Below are positions 1-7,001 of a stretch of DNA of 64,000 nucleotides, piece after piece. The stretch's first letter is position 1. Each line of letters begins with the position of its first letter. This DNA is from JALORV01 sp963702595. Its GTDB lineage: Bacteria > Pseudomonadota > Gammaproteobacteria > Burkholderiales > Burkholderiaceae_F. The DNA lies in contig CAVPDC010000001.1 in the NCBI GenBank assembly GCA_963702595.1, forward strand, positions 186,001 through 250,000. The letters run 5' to 3'. A program made the position numbers and the translations under genes. The notes under the pieces are model-generated. The model saw nothing but the letters and a program-made list of their open reading frames with translations, searched no databases and had not been told where the DNA came from.

Positions 1-119
1 TCATCGTCGTCGGCCACAAGCATCTCGAAGGTTGGGCCGCGCGCTGGTGGCGAGGTTCCACTTCTGCCTCGCTGATCGAGCATGCGCACTGCAACGTGCT
101 CGTCGTGATCACCCACTGA
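1..119 (+). CDS. Universal stress protein, C-terminal end (partial)
   Basis: The window opens inside a gene. The frame starting at base 3 gives 38 residues and a TGA at 117-119. The segment reads GSTSASLIEHAHCNVLVV near its end, which is the UspA signature: a Gly-Ser loop that binds the ATP phosphates in ATP-binding members, then the last helix and the buried strand ending in a hydrophobic VLVV run. UspA proteins are small cytoplasmic alpha/beta dimers involved in survival under starvation, oxidative stress or anoxia. The start and the ATP-loop upstream part lie outside the window, so one-domain and two-domain forms cannot be told apart. The next gene is convergent, 70 bases downstream. Confidence 0.75.
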   Translation, partial: IVVGHKHLEGWAARWWRGSTSASLIEHAHCNVLVVITH

Positions 120-189
120 ACCTGAGCCAGCGCCGCCTTGCTGCGCGGCGCTCGGAGCGGACCGCGCGCCGGGCGCGCGGCCGAACGCC

Positions 190-1650
190 TCAACGCAGCG
201 CGCGCGCTTCGAAGCGGGCGAGCATCGTGCCCGCTGCGTCGAAGAGTTCGAGGTGCTGGCCGAGGACCTTCCACGCCCGGACCTGCGGCAGCGTCTCGAG
301 ATATTCCTTTTCGGTGTCCATGCCTGCCACGCAGGCCATCATCGAACCCGCCAGCGCGCCAAAGCGGAGAGTATTGCCGTTTAGCTCGTAGCTGCCCGTG
401 AAACGGTTGCAGCCGCCCGACCCCGTCGCGCGCTGGTGCATACCGGCCGACTGCAGTATCAGGCTGGGCTCGCGCTGGTTCGCGGCGACAAGCACCGGCT
501 TGCCATTGAGCGCAGTCAGTTTCCAGTACATGTTGACCAGTTCGGCAGTGGCGAATCGCACGCCACAGGTCTCGCCCGGCCACACTCCGATGAAGCGCTG
601 GACGACCAGCGTCGGCTGCGCCTTGCCCTCCACTTTTGGCAATTGCCTGACCTCGCCTTCGACGCTCACCAGCAATTCATCGTTGGTCTCGCGTCTTGCC
701 TTTTCGAATTCGCGCTCGAGTGTCGCGTTCGCTTCCGACGGGGCGACGGGCCAGCGCTGCTGCGTCAGGCACTCGGTGAAAACGCCCGCATTGCCTTCGC
801 GGCGATACATGCCGCGCATCGTGAGGCGAGGCTCCATGGGCTCGAACTGCGGCTGGCGCGCCAGCGCGTAGTTCAGCTTCGATTCGATGTCGCGCCCGTC
901 CTGACCCAGCATTCGCAGCGTGTTCGCATCGACGATGCGGAACCGTAGCGGCGCTTGGCGCCCGCCTTGCAGCACCAGCGTGCTGCGGTCACTCGACGCC
1001 GCCCACGCGCCGATGTCATAGGCCGGCACTGAGCTGCGGCCCTCATAGAACGTGCTGAGGAAGAACGTGCCGTCGAGAAAGAGATTTAGCCAGTAGCGCA
1101 GCGCGGCGCAGTCGGCACAGGGCAGATCGCCTCTGAACGTGGCGGGCAGCGCCCCCAGGGGCGATCCCTGAGATGCGCCCACCAGGCCAGGCCGCGGGGC
1201 GCCGGCCGCACGCAGCAGGACCGCTACTTCGCGACCGTGCCCGTACGTCAGCACGGGGTAGGCGCGATCGGTCGTCAGCGCGAGCTTGCCGTCGATGGTG
1301 ATCGTCGCGCGCACCACGTACCGCCGACGCGCGTCGACCTTGTTCGGATCGACCTCGATCGTGAACGCGATCGGTGGACTGCCTGGGTTCTCGATCCGTG
1401 TCGAGCCGATCACCTCCGCGGCTGCGCCGAGTCGTGAATTGTCTTCGATGCGTGCCTCGAAGACCGCTGTGGAAGGCAGCGCGTGTTGAAGGAAGGCGGC
1501 CGTGCCTGTGACCGGGTCGGCGTGGCCAGCCGTCGGCAGTGTGGCAAGCGCCAGAGCCAGCGTGAAAAGACGGAGGCAAAGTCTCAAGCGGTCGATCCCG
1601 TGGACGCAGGGCCGCCGTGCGGCGCCTGGTCTGCGTCGGGAGGCGGTCAC
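190..1650 (-). CDS. Exported YbaY/NlpE/META (HslJ) multidomain protein
   Basis: This 486-residue protein begins with an arginine-rich stretch and a hydrophobic segment (about residues 22-44, ending AGHA) that looks like a signal peptide, so it should be exported. Three parts are visible. Residues 45-145 resemble the YbaY-type beta-sandwich. About 165-270 resemble the NlpE N-terminal barrel, including LPCADCAALRYWLNLFLDG; the paired cysteines match the copper/outer-membrane stress lipoprotein NlpE. Residues 370-483 form a META/HslJ domain with GSGGCNRFTGSYELNG and the MMACVAGMDTEKEYL block. HslJ-type proteins are linked to heat-shock and novobiocin resistance. No lipobox cysteine follows the hydrophobic segment, so it may be soluble periplasmic. 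The true start may be internal, near the hydrophobic segment. It follows the VOC gene on the same strand with only 19 bases between. Confidence 0.8.
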   Translation of the reverse strand: MTASRRRPGAARRPCVHGIDRLRLCLRLFTLALALATLPTAGHADPVTGTAAFLQHALPSTAVFEARIEDNSRLGAAAEVIGSTRIENPGSPPIAFTIEVDPNKVDARRRYVVRATITIDGKLALTTDRAYPVLTYGHGREVAVLLRAAGAPRPGLVGASQGSPLGALPATFRGDLPCADCAALRYWLNLFLDGTFFLSTFYEGRSSVPAYDIGAWAASSDRSTLVLQGGRQAPLRFRIVDANTLRMLGQDGRDIESKLNYALARQPQFEPMEPRLTMRGMYRREGNAGVFTECLTQQRWPVAPSEANATLEREFEKARRETNDELLVSVEGEVRQLPKVEGKAQPTLVVQRFIGVWPGETCGVRFATAELVNMYWKLTALNGKPVLVAANQREPSLILQSAGMHQRATGSGGCNRFTGSYELNGNTLRFGALAGSMMACVAGMDTEKEYLETLPQVRAWKVLGQHLELFDAAGTMLARFEARALR

Positions 1651-1669
1651 GGAACTAGCAGGGTCGTTG

Positions 1670-2038
1670 TCACCCCAGGCAGAACACGTTCAACTTGTTG
1701 CCGTCGAGGTCGCGGAAGTAGCCGGCATAGAAGCCTTCGCCTCGAGGACCGGCGGGACCTTCATCCTTGCCGCCGAGTTCGAGCGCCTTTCGGTAGACGC
1801 GGTCGACCTTCTCCTTCGAATCGACGACGATCGCCACCATCACGCCATTGCCGACGGTGGCCGGGTTGCCATCGTACGGCGTCATGATGCCGAGTGCCGG
1901 TTTATCCATCGACACACCCCACGCGTAGCCGCGGCCGAAATCCATCAGGCGCTTGCCGCCGATGTCCGCAAGCAGCGCGTCGTAGAAAGTCGCGGCGCGC
2001 GGCAGATCGTTGGTGCCCAGCGTGACGTAACCGATCAT
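1670..2038 (-). CDS. VOC (glyoxalase/bleomycin-resistance-like) family protein
   Basis: This 122-residue protein starts MIGYVTLGTNDLPRAATFYD and ends with GFYAGYFRDLDGNKLNVFCL, the two half-sites of a single VOC module. VOC proteins pair beta-alpha-beta-beta-beta units to form a metal-binding cavity used by lyases, dioxygenases and resistance proteins. The usual first ligand (His in HVTLG) is Tyr here, so metal binding is uncertain and the substrate cannot be inferred. The frame continues upstream, but the ATG at 2038 starts the conserved strand exactly and the longer version would run into the divergent SDR gene. It probably shares a transcript with the downstream META protein. Confidence 0.85.
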   Translation of the reverse strand: MIGYVTLGTNDLPRAATFYDALLADIGGKRLMDFGRGYAWGVSMDKPALGIMTPYDGNPATVGNGVMVAIVVDSKEKVDRVYRKALELGGKDEGPAGPRGEGFYAGYFRDLDGNKLNVFCLG

Positions 2039-2147
2039 GGATGGCTCCAAGGAGTTGGGAACGGCGCGAGTGTAGTCACGGCTGCGACCCGCGCGGCGGT
2101 CGGTCGCGCGGGTAAGCTCGGCGCCCCACATTTCGAGTGAGGCGGCC

Positions 2148-2825
2148 ATGGAGCGTTCTGCACTGATTGTCGGTGCCGGCAGCGGCGTCAGCGCTTCTTT
2201 CGCGCGGGTGCTCGCGAGCCAGGGGTATCGCGTCGTGCTGGCTTCGCGCCATGCCGCCGCGCGCACGCCCGAGCTTGCGGACACACTGCGCATTGCCTGC
2301 GACGCCACTGACGCGCAGTCGGTGGCGCGCCTTTTCGAGCGCGTCGACGCCGAATTGCCCCCGCTGGCCGTTGTGCTCTACAACCCGAGCTTCCGCAGCC
2401 GCGGGCCGCTGGTGGATCTCGTCGTTGACGACGTGCAGCGTTCGCTGCAGGTCACCGCCTTCGGGGCGTTTCTGGTGGCGCAGCAGGCCGCACGACGGAT
2501 GCTGGCACGGGGCTCCGGCTCGCTTCTTTTCACCGGCGCATCGGCCAGCGTCAAGGGCTATGCGCAGTCCGCGCCATTTGCGATGGGCAAGTTCGCGCTG
2601 CGCGGCCTGGTGCAGAGCATCGCGCGGGAACTGGCCCCGCAGAACATCCATGTCGCGCACATCGTCATCGATGGCGCTGTGCGCAGCAGCGGCTACCCTG
2701 AAACCGCTCCGGACAGCCAGCTCGATCCTGATGCGATCGCCCAGTCGATGTGGCACCTGGTGCAGCAGCCGCGCACCGCGTGGAGTTGGGAGATCGAAGT
2801 GCGGCCGTGGGTGGAGAAGTTCTAG
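2148..2825 (+). CDS. SDR family NAD(P)-dependent oxidoreductase-like protein
   Basis: This 225-residue short-chain dehydrogenase/reductase has the N-terminal dinucleotide loop GAGSGVS (residues 9-15), the CDATD segment that contacts the adenine, and a VVLYNPS segment in place of the usual NNAG. At the catalytic site, where the family has Tyr-x-x-x-Lys, the sequence reads FAMGKFALRGL: the Lys is kept but the Tyr is Phe. The preceding Ser (TGASASVKG) is present. Loss of the Tyr usually abolishes classical SDR chemistry, although a known SDR subgroup carries this Phe, so it may bind nucleotide without dehydrogenation or use another mechanism. It diverges from the VOC gene across 109 bases and converges on the helicase gene. 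Confidence 0.85.
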   Translation: MERSALIVGAGSGVSASFARVLASQGYRVVLASRHAAARTPELADTLRIACDATDAQSVARLFERVDAELPPLAVVLYNPSFRSRGPLVDLVVDDVQRSLQVTAFGAFLVAQQAARRMLARGSGSLLFTGASASVKGYAQSAPFAMGKFALRGLVQSIARELAPQNIHVAHIVIDGAVRSSGYPETAPDSQLDPDAIAQSMWHLVQQPRTAWSWEIEVRPWVEKF

Positions 2826-2853
2826 GCCGCGGTTTAGGACTCCGACGTCGTTG

Positions 2854-4671
2854 CTACTTCGTCGACCGTGCGGGCTGGTCGCGCCGCACGGTGACGCGCT
2901 GTCCGCGTAGCGAGGTCGCGCGCAGCGCGCGGATCGCGTCTTCCGCAATCGTGTCAGAGACTTCGACCAGCGAGTAGCGCTCCTCGATCTCGATGGCGCC
3001 GATCTCGCGGGCGCTGATGTTGGCCTCGTTCGCGATGGCGCCGACCAGATCGGCAGGGCGGAGCCCCGCGCTGCGGCCGGCGCCGACGAACACCCGCACC
3101 ATCGTCGCGCCGCGCACCGGCTTGCGCTTGCTGCCGGCAGCCACATGTGTTGGTGCCCGGTCGGGGCGCTTGCCGCCCTTGGGAGCCACGGCCCACGGCG
3201 ATGGCCCAACTGGCCCGCTGCGCTCCTGCGGTCGCGCGCGTGGGCCAGCCTCAAGCGCATCGCGTCGTTCGCGCGCGAATCGCTCGGGACGGCTGCTCTT
3301 GGCCCCGGGTTCGCGCCCCGCCCGCGGGTCGATCGACGGAATGTGTTCCTCGTCGTGCGCGGCATCGGCCTGCAGCGTCTGGTGCGCGAGCTTTACGGCG
3401 GCCGCCGCGACATCGAGCGGATCGAACTCGCTTGCGAGCGCATCGGTCACCACGCGGTAGCTGTCGAGATCGCCTTCCTCGAGCACGCCGCGCAGCGCGC
3501 CGCGCGTCATGTCGAGCCGGCGTGCACGCACGTCCATCGGCGTCGGCACCGTGGCCACGTCGATCTTCTGCTTGGTGAGGTGTTCGATGTTGCGCAGCAG
3601 CCGGTGCTCGCGTGGCTCGGCCAGCGTGATCGCCACGCCTTCGCGCCCGGCGCGGCCGGTGCGGCCGATGCGGTGCACATAGCTTTCAGGCGAGGCTGGA
3701 ACATTGAAGTTGACGACGTGTGACAGTTGCTCGACGTCGAGTCCGCGTGCGGCGACGTCGGTGGCCACCAGCAGATCGACCGAGCCTGTGCGCACGCGCT
3801 TCATCACGCGGTCGCGCTGGTCCTGCGAGAGTCCTCCGTGCAGCGCCTCGACCTGGTAGCCGCGGCCGCGCAGCTTCTCGGCCAGCTCGTCGACTTCGGT
3901 GCGTGTGCGTGCGAAGACGAGTGCCAGCGCCGGCGACTCCAGGTCCAGCACGCGTCCGAGCGCGGCCACCTTGTGCGCGCGCTGGACGATGTAGGCGGTC
4001 TGGCGCACGCGGGGCAGTGTCCCTTTCTCCGTCTTCTCGCGCGCGATCAGCACGCGCACCGGATCGCGTAGGTGCTTGTCGGCGATGGCCGCAATGCGCG
4101 GCGGCAGCGTGGCGGAGAAGAGTGCCGTCTGCCGTTCCACAGGCGCGGCATCCAGGATCAGTTCGATGTCCTCGGCAAAGCCCATGTCGAGCATCTCGTC
4201 GGCTTCGTCCAGAACGACCGCGGTTACTGCACTCAGGTTCAGTGTGCCGCGGCGGATGTGATCAAGCGCACGGCCGGGCGTGGCCACCACTACATGTACG
4301 CCGCGCTTCAGTGTCTGTGCCTGTCGCCCGAATTCCGCGCCGCCGTAGATCGGCAGCACCACCGCACCCAGCTTCGCGCCGTAGCTGTGCAGCGCCTCCG
4401 CCACCTGGATCGCGAGTTCGCGTGTCGGCACCAGCACCAACGCGGCCGGGTGCGCAGTCTTGCGGTGTGCGGACAGCACCCGCTGCAGCAGCGGCAATGC
4501 GAACGCCCCGGTCTTGCCGGTGCCGGTGGCGGCCTGGCCGAGCAGGTCGCGCCCCTCGAGCAGCGGCGGGATCGCCTGGCTCTGGATCGGGGTCGGCTCC
4601 TCGTAACCGAGGCCGGTGAGGACCTGCGCGAGTTCTTTCGTCAGGCCGAGGTCGATGAAGGGACTTTTCAT
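2854..4671 (-). CDS. deaD: DEAD-box ATP-dependent RNA helicase, DeaD/CsdA type
   Basis: This 605-residue RNA helicase unwinds short RNA duplexes in ribosome assembly and mRNA decay, classically at low temperature. It shows the Q motif around FIDLGL...EEPTPIQ (residues 5-30), Walker A ATGTGKT (48-54), PTREL, TPGR, the DEAD box VLDEADEML (155-158) and SAT (186-188), then the second RecA domain with ARGLDVEQ and HRIGRTGRAGREG. After a Lys/Arg/Pro-rich linker comes a C-terminal DbpA-type RNA-binding domain (about 525-600: MVRVFVGAGRSAGLRPADLV), the arrangement of DeaD/CsdA. The frame opens 18 codons earlier, but MKSPFIDLGL at 4671 is where family alignments begin. It diverges from the next gene with 68 bases between starts. 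Confidence 0.93.
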   Translation of the reverse strand: MKSPFIDLGLTKELAQVLTGLGYEEPTPIQSQAIPPLLEGRDLLGQAATGTGKTGAFALPLLQRVLSAHRKTAHPAALVLVPTRELAIQVAEALHSYGAKLGAVVLPIYGGAEFGRQAQTLKRGVHVVVATPGRALDHIRRGTLNLSAVTAVVLDEADEMLDMGFAEDIELILDAAPVERQTALFSATLPPRIAAIADKHLRDPVRVLIAREKTEKGTLPRVRQTAYIVQRAHKVAALGRVLDLESPALALVFARTRTEVDELAEKLRGRGYQVEALHGGLSQDQRDRVMKRVRTGSVDLLVATDVAARGLDVEQLSHVVNFNVPASPESYVHRIGRTGRAGREGVAITLAEPREHRLLRNIEHLTKQKIDVATVPTPMDVRARRLDMTRGALRGVLEEGDLDSYRVVTDALASEFDPLDVAAAAVKLAHQTLQADAAHDEEHIPSIDPRAGREPGAKSSRPERFARERRDALEAGPRARPQERSGPVGPSPWAVAPKGGKRPDRAPTHVAAGSKRKPVRGATMVRVFVGAGRSAGLRPADLVGAIANEANISAREIGAIEIEERYSLVEVSDTIAEDAIRALRATSLRGQRVTVRRDQPARSTK

Positions 4672-4739
4672 TGGCGCAGCGTAGCAGTGCGGCGGGTCGG
4701 CTATCGTGTCGCCTCCGCATCGCAAGGGCCCTCGTCGCC

Positions 4740-5501
4740 ATGGATCCGATCCTGATCGCCGCTGTCGTTTTTGCGTTCACGCTCGGCGGTGCGCTGCTGG
4801 GTTTGTGGTTACGTTCGAAGTTGCCCGAGCACCACATGATCGACGCGACCAAGGACACGGTGAAGCTCGGCATCGGCATGGTGGCCACGATGACCGCACT
4901 CGTGCTAGGCCTGGTGACCGCCTCTGCGAAGAACTCCTTCGACTCGGTGGACACCGCGATCAAGCACACGGCGATCGACCTCCTCACCCTCGACCGGCTG
5001 CTGGCGCGCTACGGCCCCGAGGCTGCGTCGACGCGCGCCGCGTTGAAGGTGGCCGTCGGCCGCAGGATCGAGCAGCTGTGGCCGCAGGACGCTTCGAAGC
5101 CGATGCAAGTCGATCCCGTGTCGTCGGGGGCGGCGCTCGAAGGACTGGTCGAAGGCATCCGTGCATTGACTCCGCGCGACGACGCCCAGCGGCGCCTGCA
5201 GGCGCGCGCGCTCGATCTCGGCGAGTCCCTGCTGACCACGCGCTGGATGGCGGTAGCCGACCAATCCACGTCCATCCCGTTCGCGTTCCTCGTGGTCATG
5301 CTGTTCTGGCTGATGATCATCTTCGCGAGCTTCGGGCTGTTTGCCCCACGCAACGCAACCGTGGTGGTTGTGCTCGTTCTGTGCGCGCTCTCGGTCGCCG
5401 GTGCTGTGTTCCTGGTGCTGGAAATGGATCGGCCGCTGGAGGGCCTGATCAAGGTTTCGCCGGATCCGCTGCGCAACGCGTTCGCCAAGCTGAACACATA
5501 G
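4740..5501 (+). CDS. Integral membrane protein of the DUF4239/bestrophin-like type
   Basis: This 253-residue protein has a hydrophobic N-terminal helix (residues 4-26), a second helix around VKLGIGMVATMTALVLGLV (42-62), a cytoplasmic helical middle of about 115 residues, and two closely spaced C-terminal helices (about 178-198 and 206-228). That 2+2 layout with the TASAKNSFDSVDTAIKHTA segment is typical of the DUF4239 family of uncharacterised inner-membrane proteins with remote similarity to bestrophin anion channels. ATG at 4740 gives a membrane helix immediately after the start; the frame extends a little upstream but without conserved sequence. Function is unknown. Confidence 0.75.
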   Translation: MDPILIAAVVFAFTLGGALLGLWLRSKLPEHHMIDATKDTVKLGIGMVATMTALVLGLVTASAKNSFDSVDTAIKHTAIDLLTLDRLLARYGPEAASTRAALKVAVGRRIEQLWPQDASKPMQVDPVSSGAALEGLVEGIRALTPRDDAQRRLQARALDLGESLLTTRWMAVADQSTSIPFAFLVVMLFWLMIIFASFGLFAPRNATVVVVLVLCALSVAGAVFLVLEMDRPLEGLIKVSPDPLRNAFAKLNT

Positions 5502-5602
5502 TGGACTGCCTCGTCGCGGTCGCGACTGATCTTGGTCAGCGTATCGCCGCACGCCGATTGCTAGGCTCCTGCGCGTCCGACTCCCGACCTGACGAGCATT
5601 CC

Positions 5603-6142
5603 GTGGCCAACACCCTGCTGCTGTACTCCACCAACTACGGCCTGTCGAAGAGCATCTGCGAGCGTATTCAGGCGGGCCTGCAACGCAGGGGCGAGCGCGC
5701 CGAGGTCGCACCCTTGGTGGGCCATACCTTAGACCCGAAAACGTTCGATGCGATCGTCATCGGTGCCAGCATCCGCCATGGCAAGCACAGTCCGGCCGTG
5801 CTGGAGTTCATCCGTGCCTACCGGTCGCTGCTGGAGTCGAAGCCGAGCGCGCTTTTTTCGGTCAACCTGGTGGCGCGCAAGCCGCTGAAGAACACGCCGC
5901 AGACCAATCCCTATCTGAAGCGGCTGGTCGCGCAGTCGCCGTGGAAGCCGAAGCTGCTCGGCGTGTTCGCCGGTGAGCTCGACTACTCGCGCTACGGGCC
6001 GGTCGACAAGCACATGATGCGGCTCGTTATGTGGATCAACAAAGGGCCGACCGACTTCTCGACCAAAGTGCAGTTCACCAACTGGGACGAGGTCGAACGC
6101 TTTGCGGAGCAGGTCGCGCAGCTCACCGCACATCGAACCTAG
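5603..6142 (+). CDS. hemG: Flavodoxin-domain protoporphyrinogen IX dehydrogenase (HemG-like)
   Basis: This 179-residue protein starts at a GTG and reads ANTLLLYSTNYGLSKSICE, an FMN phosphate loop (S9-T-N-Y-G), followed by DAIVIGASIRHGKHS and SALFSVNLVARKP, hallmarks of HemG. HemG is a flavodoxin with a long inserted loop that oxidises protoporphyrinogen IX to protoporphyrin IX, passing electrons to respiratory quinone; it is peripheral to the inner membrane. Length matches the roughly 180 residues of Escherichia coli HemG. The conserved sequence begins right at this GTG and no nearby ATG fits. The next gene, a b-type cytochrome, begins 12 bases after the stop, so the two are probably co-transcribed. 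Heme supply would support the heme proteins elsewhere in the window. Confidence 0.8.
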   Translation: MANTLLLYSTNYGLSKSICERIQAGLQRRGERAEVAPLVGHTLDPKTFDAIVIGASIRHGKHSPAVLEFIRAYRSLLESKPSALFSVNLVARKPLKNTPQTNPYLKRLVAQSPWKPKLLGVFAGELDYSRYGPVDKHMMRLVMWINKGPTDFSTKVQFTNWDEVERFAEQVAQLTAHRT

Positions 6143-6154
6143 GCGCCAACCGCG

Positions 6155-6670
6155 ATGCGCGCGCTGCTGGATCGCCTCACCAATCCTTTGCACGTCGTCA
6201 TTGCGCTGGCGTGCACCTGGCTTGTCGTCAGCAGCCCGTGGCTGGGCATGTACCACCAGCTACCAGAGGCGCCGGGCTTCATCAACGGAACTCACGTCGT
6301 GCTCGGACTGGCCCTGTTGCCCCTCGGGTTTGTCTATGCTACGGCCTGCACGCTGGGCGGACGCTGGCGCCTGTACTTTCCCTGGCTCGGTGGGCAGGCG
6401 GCTGCGGTGGGCCGCGACCTCGCTGGCATCCTGCGGGGCCAGCGCCCCGGCAGTGAAGGGGGAGGCCTCTTCGCCACGATCGAAGGGCTGCTCCTGCTCG
6501 CGTTTCTGGGGGCGGCCGTGAGTGGCGCGGGCTGGTTCCTTGCACAGGGCGGCGACACCGCCGTGCTCTGGCGCAGCCTTCACAGCATCGCCGCGCGCTG
6601 TTTCGCAGTGCTGATGCTGCTGCACGTCGTCGCCGTCTCGCTGCACCTGCTGGACCTCGTTCGCGACTGA
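6155..6670 (+). CDS. Cytochrome b561-like di-heme membrane protein
   Basis: This 171-residue protein is predicted to have four transmembrane helices with histidines placed inside them: LTNPLHVVIALA (residues 9-20), INGTHVVLGLALL (about 44-56), and the last pair LHSIAARCFAVLMLLHVVA with a further H in VSLHLLD. This is the pattern of cytochrome b561/b6-type proteins, which hold two b hemes and pass electrons across or along the inner membrane. The partner is unknown. Position directly behind the hemG-like gene suggests a link to quinone-coupled electron flow, but that is inference from context. Confidence 0.7.
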   Translation: MRALLDRLTNPLHVVIALACTWLVVSSPWLGMYHQLPEAPGFINGTHVVLGLALLPLGFVYATACTLGGRWRLYFPWLGGQAAAVGRDLAGILRGQRPGSEGGGLFATIEGLLLLAFLGAAVSGAGWFLAQGGDTAVLWRSLHSIAARCFAVLMLLHVVAVSLHLLDLVRD

Positions 6671-7001
6671 TCTGGCTCGTGCGGGCGGCCCGCCCGCTCC
6701 CGGATCGAACATCCGGATTAAGCCGTTCAGTTTCACCAAAGCATGGCGTTGCGCACTATCGTGCAACGACTAACTTAACGGCTGCGCCTGCGCGATCGAC
6801 GTGTGACTTGCGTCTCAGTCGCGGACGTTGGCAGCAATGAAACGAGGACGACATGCGTAGCGATGCCCTCACAGCCGATGCGCTCGTGGTGGGCGGCGCC
6901 AGCTTCAGCGCAAGCGGCCGGCTGCCGGGCGCTTCGGTGCGCGGCGTCATTGTCGCGGCAGGCAGAGCGCGACGTGCGCCATGACATTCGAGAGGCGTTA
7001 G
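6671..7001 (+). other. Intergenic region before the S8 protease gene
   Basis: About 330 bases without a convincing gene. An imperfect inverted repeat (GTTGCGCAC, TATC spacer, GTGCAAC; 6748-6767) lies in it and could be a terminator stem or an operator, but it has no T-tract. The stretch just upstream of the protease start contains no obvious strong ribosome binding site. Confidence 0.4.

Noticed and set aside
5526..5539. CTGATCTTGGTCAG palindrome before the hemG-like gene
   Set aside because: Resembles an FNR site but the outer bases differ from TTGAT/ATCAA, so two mismatches in a 10-base consensus make it unsafe.
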